Assembly (NCBI GenBank): GCA_963921425.1
Contig: OY992838.1
Location: 9,982,001-10,046,000, forward strand
DNA length: 64,000 bases
Origin: Dryas octopetala
Lineage: Eukaryota; Streptophyta; Magnoliopsida; Rosales; Rosaceae
Direction of reading: 5' to 3'
Part shown: positions 1 through 10,179 of the stretch, piece after piece
How positions within the stretch are numbered: the stretch's first letter is position 1
How the letters are laid out: each line of letters begins with the position of its first letter
Translations under genes and position numbers: made by a program
Notes under the pieces: model-generated
Told to the model about the DNA's origin: nothing
Seen by the model: the letters and a program-made list of their open reading frames with translations, nothing else
Databases searched by the model: none

Positions 1-606
1 GATACGTTTTGACCATTTTGTAACTTTTACAAATTTACATACGTTAGTGATGTATGGTACATAGCAGTTGCTTTAGCCACTGTCAGACTTTGTTGTTACT
101 GTTACGATGCCGCAAAAGTTGATTTCTCTTCTCCTCCTTGCCGTCGGGCTCAAACCGACTCCACCCGACTCGCCCGCCAAACCGAGGCTGTCACAACCTG
201 AATCGAGCCGAGATGTACTTGAGCAGTTTGGGTGGGGATCGAGTTTTCCAAGCCGACCATTCGGCTCAGCTGGTGGGTTGGGCCTCAACTCGACCAACGC
301 TCAACCTTATTTTGTACCGTTTGTAATTTCGTTTAATACATTTTAGTCAATGTTAACTATTATGTTAGTTTAAAAATATTTATTAACTAATTTGTAATAT
401 TAAAAATTTTTATTAATTTATTTATAAATGACCCAAATACCCTATAATGTTGACAAAGCTTACTTTCTTTTTTTTGAAATATAATTTTTTATCATTAAAC
501 CTAAATGTAACATATACAGAATTTTGAGGCACTTGGACACTAAGTTCAGCAGACCCAAGATACTCTTTTCTATAAGGGTCAATGTCAGTTACTTGGGAAA
601 AAATAA
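1..606. other. Intergenic DNA, no gene recognised
   Basis: AT-rich sequence with one GC-richer patch at about 105-310, which is open in several short overlapping frames but shows no domain or codon pattern I recognise. Positions 597-606 (GAAAAAATAA) are the left copy of the target-site duplication of the adjoining MITE. A degraded similarity exists between about 440-490 and 1025-1085 (both contain a TTGA-AA-GCTTACTT core), so the MITE may lie inside an older small duplication. Confidence 0.6.
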
Positions 607-976
607 GAGTTAATTACACTTACAACCCCTGAGGTTTATCGTCTTTTCACATACACCTCATGGGGTTTCAATAATTACACATACACCCCCTGAGGTTTTA
701 AAACTGTTGTATATAACCCCCTACAAGAAAAATAAATAAATAAATAAAAAAGAAAATATTTGTATTCAGGTTGGACCTTACACCTTGAATAATCTTATTA
801 GGCTATTTAATCCCTTAGCATGCTTTTTTGCATAATTTCTCATCATTTTCGTCTCACTATAGGGGGTTATATGCAACAGTTTTAAAACCTCAGGGGGTGT
901 ATGTGTAATTATTGAAATCTCAGGGGGTGTATGTGAAAAGACGATAAACCTCAGGGGGTGTAAGTGTAATTAACTC
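607..976. mobile_element. Mutator-type MITE with long terminal inverted repeats
   Basis: A 370-bp element whose two ends are about 110-bp inverted repeats, beginning GAGTTAATTACACTTAC and ending in the reverse complement. Both arms carry repeated CCCCCTGAGG blocks spaced by about 40-60 bp. It is flanked by a perfect 10-bp direct repeat, GAAAAAATAA, at 597-606 and 977-986. Long TIRs with a 9-11-bp duplication are typical of Mutator-like elements. It has no coding capacity and would be mobilised in trans. The boundaries are firm because TIR ends and target duplication agree. Confidence 0.85.
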
Positions 977-1564
977 GAAAAAATAAGGGTCAGTATAGAA
1001 AAAATTTTAAAATATCATAATGTATTTACCCTTTGGATGTTGATAAGGCTTACTTCTTCTTTCTAAAATATACGATTCATCTTTAAATTTGGGCGAAATG
1101 ATACAAAACAAAATAATTGTGGATTAATAAAATAACATAAAACACCTATGACCTATCTAACTGTTGTTCAATATTACAGCTATGCATTTATAAACTATTA
1201 AGTCACGTTTCTAATCACAAAACCATTTTGTTACATATTACGTGATGGAAACGTATTAACGTAAAGCACTAACAGAAAAAACTAATTGATTGACTCGGCT
1301 AATTTCTTATAGGAGTCAAGCTCGACCGAGCCAAAAAAAAAAAATCAAGCTCGATATGACTTGAGTTGTATCAATCCAATTTACATACCCATACTACAAG
1401 CCTACAACTGCAAGTCTGCAACACAGTTTTCTTTTTGTTATGAATTTTTTGGTGATTCATCCTTAAAAAGAAAAAATAATTCATTTACTTGGCATACTAA
1501 TTTTCTTTGATATTATTCTTAACTCTTTATTTTTGTATACAAATTGTATTTGGATTTTTTTTTT
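977..1564. other. Intergenic DNA, nothing recognised
   Basis: AT-rich spacer starting with the right target-site duplication of the MITE (977-986). No open frame of note and no recognisable RNA gene. A short motif around CTCGACCGAG at about 1320 resembles fragments found in old retroelements but is too short to assign. Confidence 0.5.
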
Positions 1565-1930
1565 TTAAAAGGTCAGATCTAGAACCCATAGAACCAGCTG
1601 GCCCGATTGCAAAAAACCAGTACTAAGCCGGTCCTCTGGCATTGGGGGAGGTGACCGGAGCCATAGACGAGTCAAAGACGTTGGGTTTCGAGGGGAGATG
1701 TGGTCTTCAGGGGGACGGCGGCGGTCGGAGCTGGGGGAGATGTGGGGTTTCAAGGCTAAGAGAAAGATGAGAGGCAGAGAGAGAGGATGCGGGGGGAGGG
1801 GGAGGTGGCGGTCGAGGCTGGGGGAGATGTGGGGTTTCGGGGTTGAGAGTAAGAGGAGAGGCATAGACATATGAGAGAGAAGTAAGGCAGATAGAGAAAG
1901 GATGTGGGGGGAGGGGGAGAGAAACAATTG
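1565..1930. repeat. Purine-rich two-unit tandem repeat
   Basis: A G/A-rich stretch in an AT-rich setting. Two related units of roughly 90-110 bp start near 1710 and 1800. Both contain a GGCGGTCG block, then CTGGGGGAGATGTGGGGTTTC, then a run of GAGAG-type sequence ending in GGGGGGAGGG. The opposite strand translates as Pro/Ser/Leu-rich low-complexity peptide in two frames, which is composition and not evidence for a gene. Confidence 0.5.
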
Positions 1931-4705
1931 GGCCTAAGTGAAAATGTGTTGCTAGTTGGGTTGGGTCAGTTAACAGTTGGGCAATCATTGTCACTACGGG
2001 ACAGTAACAAATTAAATTGCACAAAACAGTGAAACACTATTAATTACTACTGTTTGGCAGTGACAATTATTGTTAATATATGACAATAATTATTTAAATT
2101 GTAAAAATACTTTATTAATTGCTATTGCCAACAGTAGCAATCATTGTTACTGTGACAATTTTCTTAGTTAAAAAAAATTCATAAAAAAAAATATAACGTG
2201 GACATTATTTGTATAAAGTGTGGACTTTATTTGTACAAAGTGAATCTATTTTTCATTCTAACTTTTTAGGTGTACAAAGAGTTCTAAAAATGGACGTTTT
2301 AGTAATTTACTTTTGTATTTGACATATTTAACATATAATTACCATAATTTAAACACTTATATAACTTCCATTGGCCAAAAAATAAAAACACTTTTATAAC
2401 TTATAACACTTGCATAGACTTTCATTAAAAAAACAAAGGCATGAGGTAGTAAAAGCCCCGTAACCAAGCAGTACAAAAAACAACTAGAAAACTGTAAAAG
2501 CAAGCCCTCAAATAAGCAATGGCAGAGGAGGGGCAAACATAAATAAAAAATATGAGTTGCTCATGAGTTTTGCCAACTATAGATACCAAAATTTAAGTTT
2601 GGCTTTGCCTTGTTTCTTTTACAAGTCGAGTTTAAATAATCTAAATACAAACCAAATTTGATATGAACTTGAGCGATATCAAATCAATTTATAGCCTTAA
2701 TTCATATGTTGAGGGCTCAATTATTTAAGATTTAGTTCTCGAAATCTTGGTCCCTAATTAGGCTGTTTGCCATAAAATTAGGTATTCTAAACCAATTTAA
2801 TTCAAAAATCATATCACAAATCACAATCAGAATCACAAAAGATAATAATAATAATAATAATTCAAATCAGAAAGTTATAATGTCATTGGGCTGTCGGCTG
2901 TCCCTCACAAACGCCTATTTCTCTTGTCCCATTAATTTGTTGGCTCTAAATTCTAATTATGAATTGAAGGTGACATTGGGGGGGTCCATGCGTGTGAGAC
3001 CTAATACCTATGCATTACGGATTTACGGCATTAGAAAAGGTAGGTAATTTGCCAACGTCCACAATCATGAGCTCTTCATTTATTTATTGTTTCGTTTCGA
3101 TTTTGGTGTTCAGAAACCAAAATCATTTGGGCCCATCACCTCTCATTTTCACCCATATGGCCATATGTCAGCTTGAATAATGAAGTTTCATTTATGATGG
3201 GCTTATATCAGTTTCATTTAGATAATGAAGTTTCATTTATGACTAAAAAATAAATAAACAAATAAAAGAAAAACTATGAAAAATGGCGCCCGATTATATG
3301 GGTGAAAATGTATGGAACTGTTAAAAAGATATATTATTTTATGTTAACTTATTAAAAAAATTTAATGTGAAGACATGCATATCGGAGTTCCAATAAATGG
3401 ATAAAAATATTTTATTTCTTTCTTCTAAAATCATTGAGTTTGTTATGATTTTATCTGCAGAGATTGCAGTTGAAATGTGAATAAACCAATATGTCATGAA
3501 AATCATATATTTTTATATTAAAAAAAAAAAGAACAACTTGACGGGAATGTTGATAAGTGAACATACTCAAGTTAAGAATCCATTAAAATTGGTTAGTACA
3601 TATATAGAATAGATTAAACTGGTTCTTAAATTCATGATAGATTTTAACAATTTCAAATATATGATTTTTTTTAGAGTTTTGTATAATTTAAAAATATTGT
3701 CTTCATCTTAAACCTTTCGAAAACATGGAACATTTTTCAATGTCTTATTTATGTTTTGGGGTCAATAGTGAAAATTTACACTAGAAAGAACCGCTTAAAG
3801 CAAATGGACCTACAAGAATAGCCCAAATCCCCAAATCCCCAAAACCCAAACTACCAGGCCAATTCAACTCCACAAAACAAAAGAGGCCACGGCACACAAC
3901 AATGGTAAACAAAAGGGGCATGTACTTCAATAAATTCAGAAAACACCAAAAACAAGCAAACCCATCACAACCAATTAAGGTCAGCCACTGCATATGACAC
4001 GATTCACATCTTCTGTTTTGGATATATGGGTGAGGCATTGAATTTGAACCAAGAAAACTCTGGAAAGTGAGCTTCTGCTGCCTAACATTTAGGTGAAGAT
4101 AGAGATGGCTTAAACAATTTAGATCAGAGATAAAAGCTGCTGGTTTTGGTTGCATAGCTGTATCTCAGTCTGCGTTGATGATTGGTCTTTTATGAATAAT
4201 ATACATCTAATGTGTCTATCTTTCTCAATATGTGATAAGCTGATAGTTTTGAGTGTATGAATGGTTTTTTATGGGACGGTTTTATACGTCCAATGTGTCT
4301 ATTTCTCTCATTATGCGACAAGTCATGTGATGAATGAGATATACACAACATCATATAGAACCGTCCCATTGAAAATTTTCTCCACTTTGTGGAGTCAATT
4401 TTCCCCCTCTGGTTGCTCCTATTGTATTTAGAAGATTCAGCCTCTATTATAGTTTGCCACTTTGCCTCTTTGTTTTTGGTGCTTTGAATTGTTTGTTCTT
4501 GTATGGGCTTTCAGTCGCTTTACTCGGCCTGTTTGGCCTTTTGGGCCATTTGTTAATGAATCTACTTGAGATCTTCAACAAATCCGTTGGGTGGATTTGG
4601 AAGGTAATGATTGTGAAATTCTTTAAGCCTATTAATAGTGCACTTTTGGTTTGACTTTAACTTAGGATAATTTTAAAAAGTCCTCACTTTTTTATTTAAA
4701 AATAA
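1931..4705. other. Intergenic DNA with decayed repeats, no supportable gene
   Basis: Low-complexity AT-rich DNA. Around 1975-2165 there are several related inverted blocks (ACAGTAACAA, ATTGTTACTGT, TGACAATTATTG), probably a decayed foldback element. A 124-codon open frame on the minus strand at 3781-4155 has no domain, no homology I recognise and no promoter context. A 66-codon hydrophobic frame at 4454-4654 (plus) lies in sequence resembling a transposon 3' end. Neither is called as a gene. Confidence 0.5.
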
Positions 4706-5081
4706 GGGCTGTTATATGCACACCCCTCTTTTTCTCATTACACACCCCTCGCATTTATTTAGTGAAATACAATTTTAACCCTAACAGAAAATGACCATAA
4801 AGGACAATCCACCTCAACCCAACCACCCCAAGTCCCGACCCTGAACCCACCACACACCACTATTGTCGACGACGGTTCAACCCGCCGACCTCCTTTCTCT
4901 CTCCTTCCCTCTCTTTCTCTTTCCTTTTCTCTCATCTTTTCTCTCTCGCTTCTCTCCTCTGTCACTTTCTCTCTGGTCAGTTGTAAGGGCAAACGACATC
5001 CACCAATCTAGAGGCCGGAAAAGTTGCCACCCCCTGCAATTGACCAGAGAGAAGCGAGAGAGAGAAAGGGAGAGAGAAGAG

Positions 5082-5129
<48 letters not shown>

Positions 5130-5351
5130 AGGAAAGAGAAAGCGAGGCCGGCGGGTTGAACCGATGGCGATAGTGGCGGCGCATGGTGGGGTCAAGGTCG
5201 GAGGTGGAGTTAGGACTTGGGGTAGTTGGGTTTTATTTTATTTTTAATGAGGGTATTTTAAAAGTTTTAGTGGTGTGTATTGAGAAATTAAATAAATTAA
5301 AAAGAAAAAATGGGTGTGTAATGAGGAAGAGGGGTGTGCATATAGCAACCC
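4706..5351. mobile_element. Foldback (MITE-like) element
   Basis: The left end GGGCTGTTATATGCACACCC is matched in inverted orientation by the right end (reverse complement GGGTTGCTATATGCACACCC). The pairing continues for about 45 bp through CTCATTACACACCC. The interior contains CT-rich and GA-rich tracts that partly complement each other, and these give long but meaningless open frames. No perfect target duplication is visible, although TTTAAAA occurs just outside both ends. Family uncertain. Confidence 0.6.
5085..5126. repeat. (GA)n microsatellite
   Basis: An uninterrupted dinucleotide GA tract of about 40 bp within the interior of the foldback element. It is bordered by impure GAGA-rich sequence from about 5045 to 5145. 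Confidence 0.9.
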
Positions 5352-5630
5352 TCTTTAAAACCCCACAAACATTTTATTTTCCAATATTTCATCTTTACCT
5401 TCAAATAAGTAAAAATAATTAAAAAAATTTAAATACGTCATTATGCCCTTCACTCAAGCCCCACCACTCCCCTCCCCTTCTTCCAGCCACCCCATCGGCG
5501 GCCCTACCATCGGCGGCAACCTGCTCGCCTTACCCTCACGATCTCTTTCTCTTTCCCTCTTTCTCTATTTCTCCATCTTTCCCTCTTTCTCTCTTTTCTC
5601 TTTCTCCTTATTTCCCTCACTACTTCTGAC

Positions 5631-6966
5631 CAAGGAGTGAAATTTCAAAAATTTCGGCGAAATTTTCGTTTTTTTGGGATCCTGAAATTTTATCACATAA
5701 CCACGAAATTTCGGTAAGGTTTAACGTGCAATTCTGTAAAATGTCGTCGAAATTTCGCGACTATGTCTCTGCCCTTCGGTCGTCCACATCACCTTGGCGC
5801 CGAGAAAGTCGTCTTCGATGGTCTGGCTGTTGGGGTCAAGCTTGAGGATGATCTCGTTGTGCTTTTTGCCGGTGACGAGGTGGGGGAGGAGGCGAGCGAC
5901 GGCGCGAGCCTGGCTGAGGAAGGAGGGATGAGGCGAGCAGCGCTAGGCTGGCTGGGGAAGGAGGGATGAGGCACGTCGCAGGCGCGGGCGGCGCAAGCAG
6001 TGGGTTTTGGTCGCGGGAGGTGGGCGCAGATCTAGTGGCTGGGGAAGGAGGGAGAAGGAAGGGAAGAGTGGAAGACCACTGGGGGAAGAAGAGGAAAAGG
6101 AAAAAAAAGAGGAAGGTCACAGGGGAAGAAGAGGAAAAGGAAAAAAAAAAAAAAAAAAGAGAAAAGAAAGGAAAAGGAAAAAAAAAAAAAAAAAAAGAAG
6201 AGAAAAGAAAAAAAAAGAAAAAAAAAAGAAAAGAAAAGGAAAGAAAAAAAAGAAGAGAAAAGAAAAAAAAAAAAAAAAAAGAGAAAAAAGGAAAGAATTT
6301 TTTTTTTTTTTTTTTAAGGTAGATTGAGATTTGGAGTCTTTAGTCAATTGGAAAGAAAAAAAAAAGTTTGAGATTTTATTTGAGGTTTGATCTGATCATT
6401 TTGGTGTTTCGTTTAGTTGTAACTTGTAACTTGTAAACATAAATTATGAAAAAGAAATTTATCCTCTTATCATGAAGTTTCATTTACTTAATGTTTTGGT
6501 TTTTCAATTTTGATAATTTGTAAAATTGAAATTTTAGGTAAACAGTTGTCGCCGCTGCTGCCATCGAATTGGTTCTATTTTAACCCAATTCGGCTTAATT
6601 TAACTATTGAAGACCATTTCCAAGTCCGTTTGAGTAAACTTGCTACTTTCCGTTGCCACATTAGTGATTTATTCGTGTAATTCTATTATGTAATTATTAA
6701 TTAGTGAAGTATTTTTTCACAGTATTGTCTTCGGCGCACATTATATTCATCACATATCACATGAAATCTACTATATTATTTGATTTCTTCAATATTTTTT
6801 AACAATGTAGTAGATAATATGTTAAATAAACATATGGTCAAGTTTCATTCAAAATTTTCATATTTTGATAGCAATTTTCGTCATTTTTTGTCTAATTTTA
6901 TCAAAATCGAAATTTTAATCGAAATTTCCATCGAAAATTTCCCCGAAACCAAAATTTTACTCCTTG
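5631..6966. mobile_element. Non-autonomous hAT-like element
   Basis: The ends are short inverted repeats: CAAGGAGTGAAATTT on the left and the complement of CAAGGAGTAAAATTT on the right. Subterminal GAAATTTCG-type motifs recur near both ends. The flanking 8-mers CTTCTGAC (5623-5630) and CTTCGGAC (6967-6974) match at 7 of 8 positions. An 8-bp duplication with CA...TG ends suits the hAT superfamily. The interior holds a GC-rich segment (5760-6060) and a long A/G-rich tract (6060-6320). No transposase is present, so it would be mobilised in trans. The diverged ends and duplication suggest it is older than the LTR elements here. Confidence 0.65.
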
Positions 6967-6974
6967 CTTCGGAC

Positions 6975-7830
6975 TATTATATAGCTAAGAGAGAATGAAA
7001 TTAATTAGAAGAGAGGGAGAAAGTGAGAGAGAAAGGAAAGAGGATCGCCGACGGTGATGGAGCCACCAGTGCAATGGCTCTATATTAGGGAAAGAGTGTT
7101 GGGGGTTTGGTTCGGGGGAGAGGGTTTCAATCTTGTTTTTATTTATTATTATTTTCATTTTTAATAACTAATTAAGAAAAAAAGATGGAAAGTTTGGGAG
7201 AAAAATTTCTTTATGGGGTTTTGAAAGAAAATAATAGGGTTTTTTTAGAATTATCGTTACCTCAATTAATTATCATTTGCATTTGTAAAATAGTTTTATG
7301 TAGTCCTTTTACAACTTGACAAAAAAAAAAAATCGTACTTTTGACCTTTTTAATTTTTAATTTTTTTTTTTATAATTTGTGCTTGTAATTTCATTAATGT
7401 TACCACATTTGATCTTTTTTTTTTTGTCGGTACCATATTTGATCTAAATCATTAATTGGGTTTATTTTCGTCCATTATATTATCATTTTTGTACCCTTAC
7501 AACCTCATTTTGTTATCATTTTTATTCTTATAGTTTCATTTTGTTACGATAACAAAAGTGCAAATTCGATCAAATTAGTACAAGGACTTGGTATATATCT
7601 TTTGGCCATTTTTATAGATAGTCCAACACTCTTAAAACGTATTTACAATAGCAGTATCATATTTACTAATGACTACATTTTCTAATATAAGTACAATCAA
7701 CCTATATTGATCGCAATGTGTCACAAGTTTGTAAGTCGCACACCATTTGTAGTTTTATTATATGTACACCTATATATAATACAAACATCACTTATCAAAG
7801 TGCCACGTGTCCTTCTAGTCTCAACTCTCT
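6975..7830. other. Intergenic DNA downstream of the first EXORDIUM gene
   Basis: AT-rich DNA with long T tracts. It holds the 3' flank of the minus-strand gene that ends at 7831. No open frame, RNA gene or repeat with clear ends is seen. Confidence 0.5.
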
Positions 7831-8769
7831 TCACATAAGGGTTGAACACTGAGAAGTAACAGGATCAAACAAGGCAGGCAAGAGGAACTTCCTCCCATTC
7901 ACTCCAATCGCATTGTAGCTCGCACCGGAGCTGGGATCCAGTAAAAGCTCCCCAGCGTAACCCGGATACGCCCCCTTACCGTACACTCCCGGACAAGCCG
8001 AAGCCGCCTCCAGCGGCGCCTCAGCTGAGCCCACATAGTAGCCGCTCGCGAACGGGTTCGTTACAGTTCCAGCCAAAAGACTCGCGATATTTACGACCAT
8101 GCCATCCACCCCCACGTCCCCGTTGGGCGCACCCAGTGGAGGACTCTGCGGTCCGTACACGGGTTGGTGGAACGGCCACGCGCACTGACCCGGGCACTGA
8201 GTCACCGAGTTGCCGACCCAGATGAAGACCGAGTTTCTTTTGCGGTCCGAGTTATGGAATCCGCAGTTGCTCATGCAAAAGCCCTCCACTGCCACGTCAT
8301 GGGCTGTCAGGACAAGAGTCAACCCGCCGGGTGGCGAGTTGACCCGGTGAGCCAACTCGGAGATGTGGGATTTCTTCAGGGTTTTGCCGAGGGAGCAGTT
8401 GTTGTCCGAGACTTGGGTTGAGAGAGAAATGTGGGTTTCTGTTTTGGAAGCTTTTTTGACGTAGGTTTGGACTGTGCTCCACCATTGGGAGACTGAGGGG
8501 TCAATTACCTTTTTACCCTTGTGTGGTTTGAGAGAGAGAAGAAAGTCAGCAACAATGGATTTTTGGGGTGGTGAGAAATTTCCATACCAGAGTATGGAGA
8601 TGGGGAGGCCACCTTGGAGAAGAGCACCACCGTGGTAAGTTAGAGCCATAGATGGAGGTTGGTACAGTGATGCTAGCTTTCTTGATCCAAGACACATGTT
8701 TATTATTGATATCAATTGAACAAGAACAAGGAAAAGAGATGATGCTTTAGAAAATTGAGAGGAACCCAT
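7831..8769 (-). CDS. EXORDIUM/PHI-1 family secreted protein
   Basis: A single-exon gene of 312 codons, the usual length for this plant family (phosphate-induced protein 1 conserved region). Members are apoplastic proteins linked to brassinosteroid-, phosphate- and carbon-status-dependent cell expansion; the biochemical activity is unknown. Residues 1-28 form a hydrophobic signal peptide ending near CLG-SRKL. Family signatures follow in order: ILWYGNF (60-64), WW (96-97), DVAVEGFCMSNCG (158-170), IWVGN (183-187), [13 protein letters not shown] (191-203), YGPQSPP (205-211), DVGVDGMVVN (218-227), [17 protein letters not shown] (257-273), GASYNA (282-287) and a final QCSTLM. The cysteines in these blocks are all present, and NCS at 124-126 is a possible N-glycosylation site. 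It is clearly more distant from the other two copies in the window than they are from each other, so it is an older paralogue. It looks intact. A copia insertion begins 320 bp upstream of the start codon. Confidence 0.95.
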   Translation of the reverse strand: MGSSQFSKASSLFLVLVQLISIINMCLGSRKLASLYQPPSMALTYHGGALLQGGLPISILWYGNFSPPQKSIVADFLLSLKPHKGKKVIDPSVSQWWSTVQTYVKKASKTETHISLSTQVSDNNCSLGKTLKKSHISELAHRVNSPPGGLTLVLTAHDVAVEGFCMSNCGFHNSDRKRNSVFIWVGNSVTQCPGQCAWPFHQPVYGPQSPPLGAPNGDVGVDGMVVNIASLLAGTVTNPFASGYYVGSAEAPLEAASACPGVYGKGAYPGYAGELLLDPSSGASYNAIGVNGRKFLLPALFDPVTSQCSTLM

Positions 8770-8883
8770 TTTCAGATACTTGAATTTAAAAAGATAGATT
8801 GTCAGAGTTTGAAAGATTCTCTAAGGGGGAGAGAGATTTTGGTTTTGAATGGTGAGACTTGGGAGAGAGAATAAGTAAGAGCA

Positions 8884-8894
8884 ATATATATATA
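8884..8894 (-). promoter_or_regulatory. Probable TATA box of the 7831-8769 gene
   Basis: An alternating TA tract reading TATATATAT on the minus strand, about 115-125 bp upstream of the start codon. The intervening leader is rich in CT motifs, as is usual for plant 5' UTRs. Position and composition fit a TATA box, but the exact transcription start is not determinable here. Confidence 0.55.
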
Positions 8895-9088
8895 GTAGTG
8901 GTGGTGCATGCACCGAGCCAAGTGTTGGGATGGCCATTTTGGATACCAGAGAGCTTTTCACAACTACAATTAATAAACTCTTGGTACCAAAAAAAATTAT
9001 TAAATTCTTAATCATAATCAACTATATATATTATAAAAGTTCTAGCCATGTTGTGCAAAATTAACTGATAAATCCGACCACATATTTT

Positions 9089-9254
9089 TGTTGAAGTGAG
9101 TCAATTGTGCAGATATTATAGAGAGATTTGTGGGATTTGTAGCTTAATTTATGTAGTTGACTTACCATACTTGTATATCTGTATTTCTATATAATTCCTC
9201 TAATTGAGAAGAATAAAATATCAGAAAATTATCCCTAAACCTAGAGTTTTATCA
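9089..9254 (+). repeat. Copia 5' LTR
   Basis: A 166-bp LTR with TG...CA ends. By eye it is identical to the 3' LTR at 13541-13706. It contains AATAAAATA near its right part, a plausible polyadenylation signal. Confidence 0.95.
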
Positions 9255-9270
9255 TGGTATCAGAGCATGG
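9255..9270 (+). promoter_or_regulatory. Copia primer-binding site (initiator Met tRNA type)
   Basis: TGGTATCAGAGC begins immediately after the 5' LTR. It is the classic complement of the 3' end of plant initiator methionine tRNA, used by most plant copia elements to prime minus-strand DNA synthesis. Confidence 0.95.
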
Positions 9271-10179
9271 TCTATGAACTGGGCTTTTTTACTTGATTTC
9301 TAGGTTTTATTTACCTATCCTACTGGTTTTTTGAAGAATTTTTTCCAAAAAAATTCTATTACTCTACCTAGTTGTTTGTATTTTTCCGCTGCAAAACCTG
9401 CCACTGTCAGTACTAGGTTCTATTACCCTGCTGCATCTACCGCTCTAAGTCGATCTCTGATCGTCGTTCCTCTGCCGCCGGCGACTCCGATCTCGCGTCC
9501 ATCTCTCCAATCTTGCATCTACCCCACGCCAGCCTCTCGGTCTAGTTGGTCCTGCTGTGCGACGGTCTGCGCGACGGCTGTGGGTGTCTCTCGGTCAAGT
9601 TGGTCATGCTGTGCGACGGTCTGAGCCATTCTCGCCGAGCCCAGCCACGCCCCTAAAGCCCAGCCCGTCCGCCTGCCTGTGCGCGCCGACCCCATCCAGA
9701 GACGCCGACCACTTCCCGAGCGTCGTCTGCTCACTGGTGCGCCGATCTCTCACTCGCCGTGACGCCGTTCGCTACGCACCGCCCAGTCGCTGCCAGTGCA
9801 CTGCGCGCCCCACCTGCACTTCAGTTTTCTGCGCCTGCCCTTCGCCCAGCCTTGCCGAGCCCATCCTCGCCGAGCCGATCACAGCGTTACTCATTGACTT
9901 TGGTGTATTCCAAAGACCCATCAGGTTCTGTGTTCGATTGGCAGATATATATATATATTTGTTATTTCATATTTTTACAAAAAAAAAAAAAAAAGGAAAT
10001 TTTTTTTGACTAGATACTCATGATATATCTTTCTTAATTTCTTCCGATAAGATATATTTGGCAGCTTCTGACTCTAAGGTGGAGATGTCAGTTCTTAGTC
10101 AAAATTTTGTCTCGACTTCCGACTTTGTTGCCACGTCAGGTACACCTAATTCTGCTTTGAGTACTCCTCAATTTACATG

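Noticed and set aside
3781-4155. 124-codon open frame on the minus strand
   Set aside because: No domain, signal or homology I recognise, biased composition (many F, L, C) and no promoter context. Likely chance.
4454-4654. 66-codon hydrophobic frame
   Set aside because: Resembles the T/G-rich 3' region of a plant transposon; no other support for a membrane protein gene.
5966-6347. Lys/Glu/Arg-rich and Phe-rich overlapping frames
   Set aside because: Produced by an A/G-rich low-complexity tract inside a transposon.
9331-10009. Ser/Ala/Arg-rich frames in the GC-rich copia leader
   Set aside because: No gag or host domain recognised. The GC-rich stretch includes a short repeated block (around 9540 and 9595), so the frames reflect composition.
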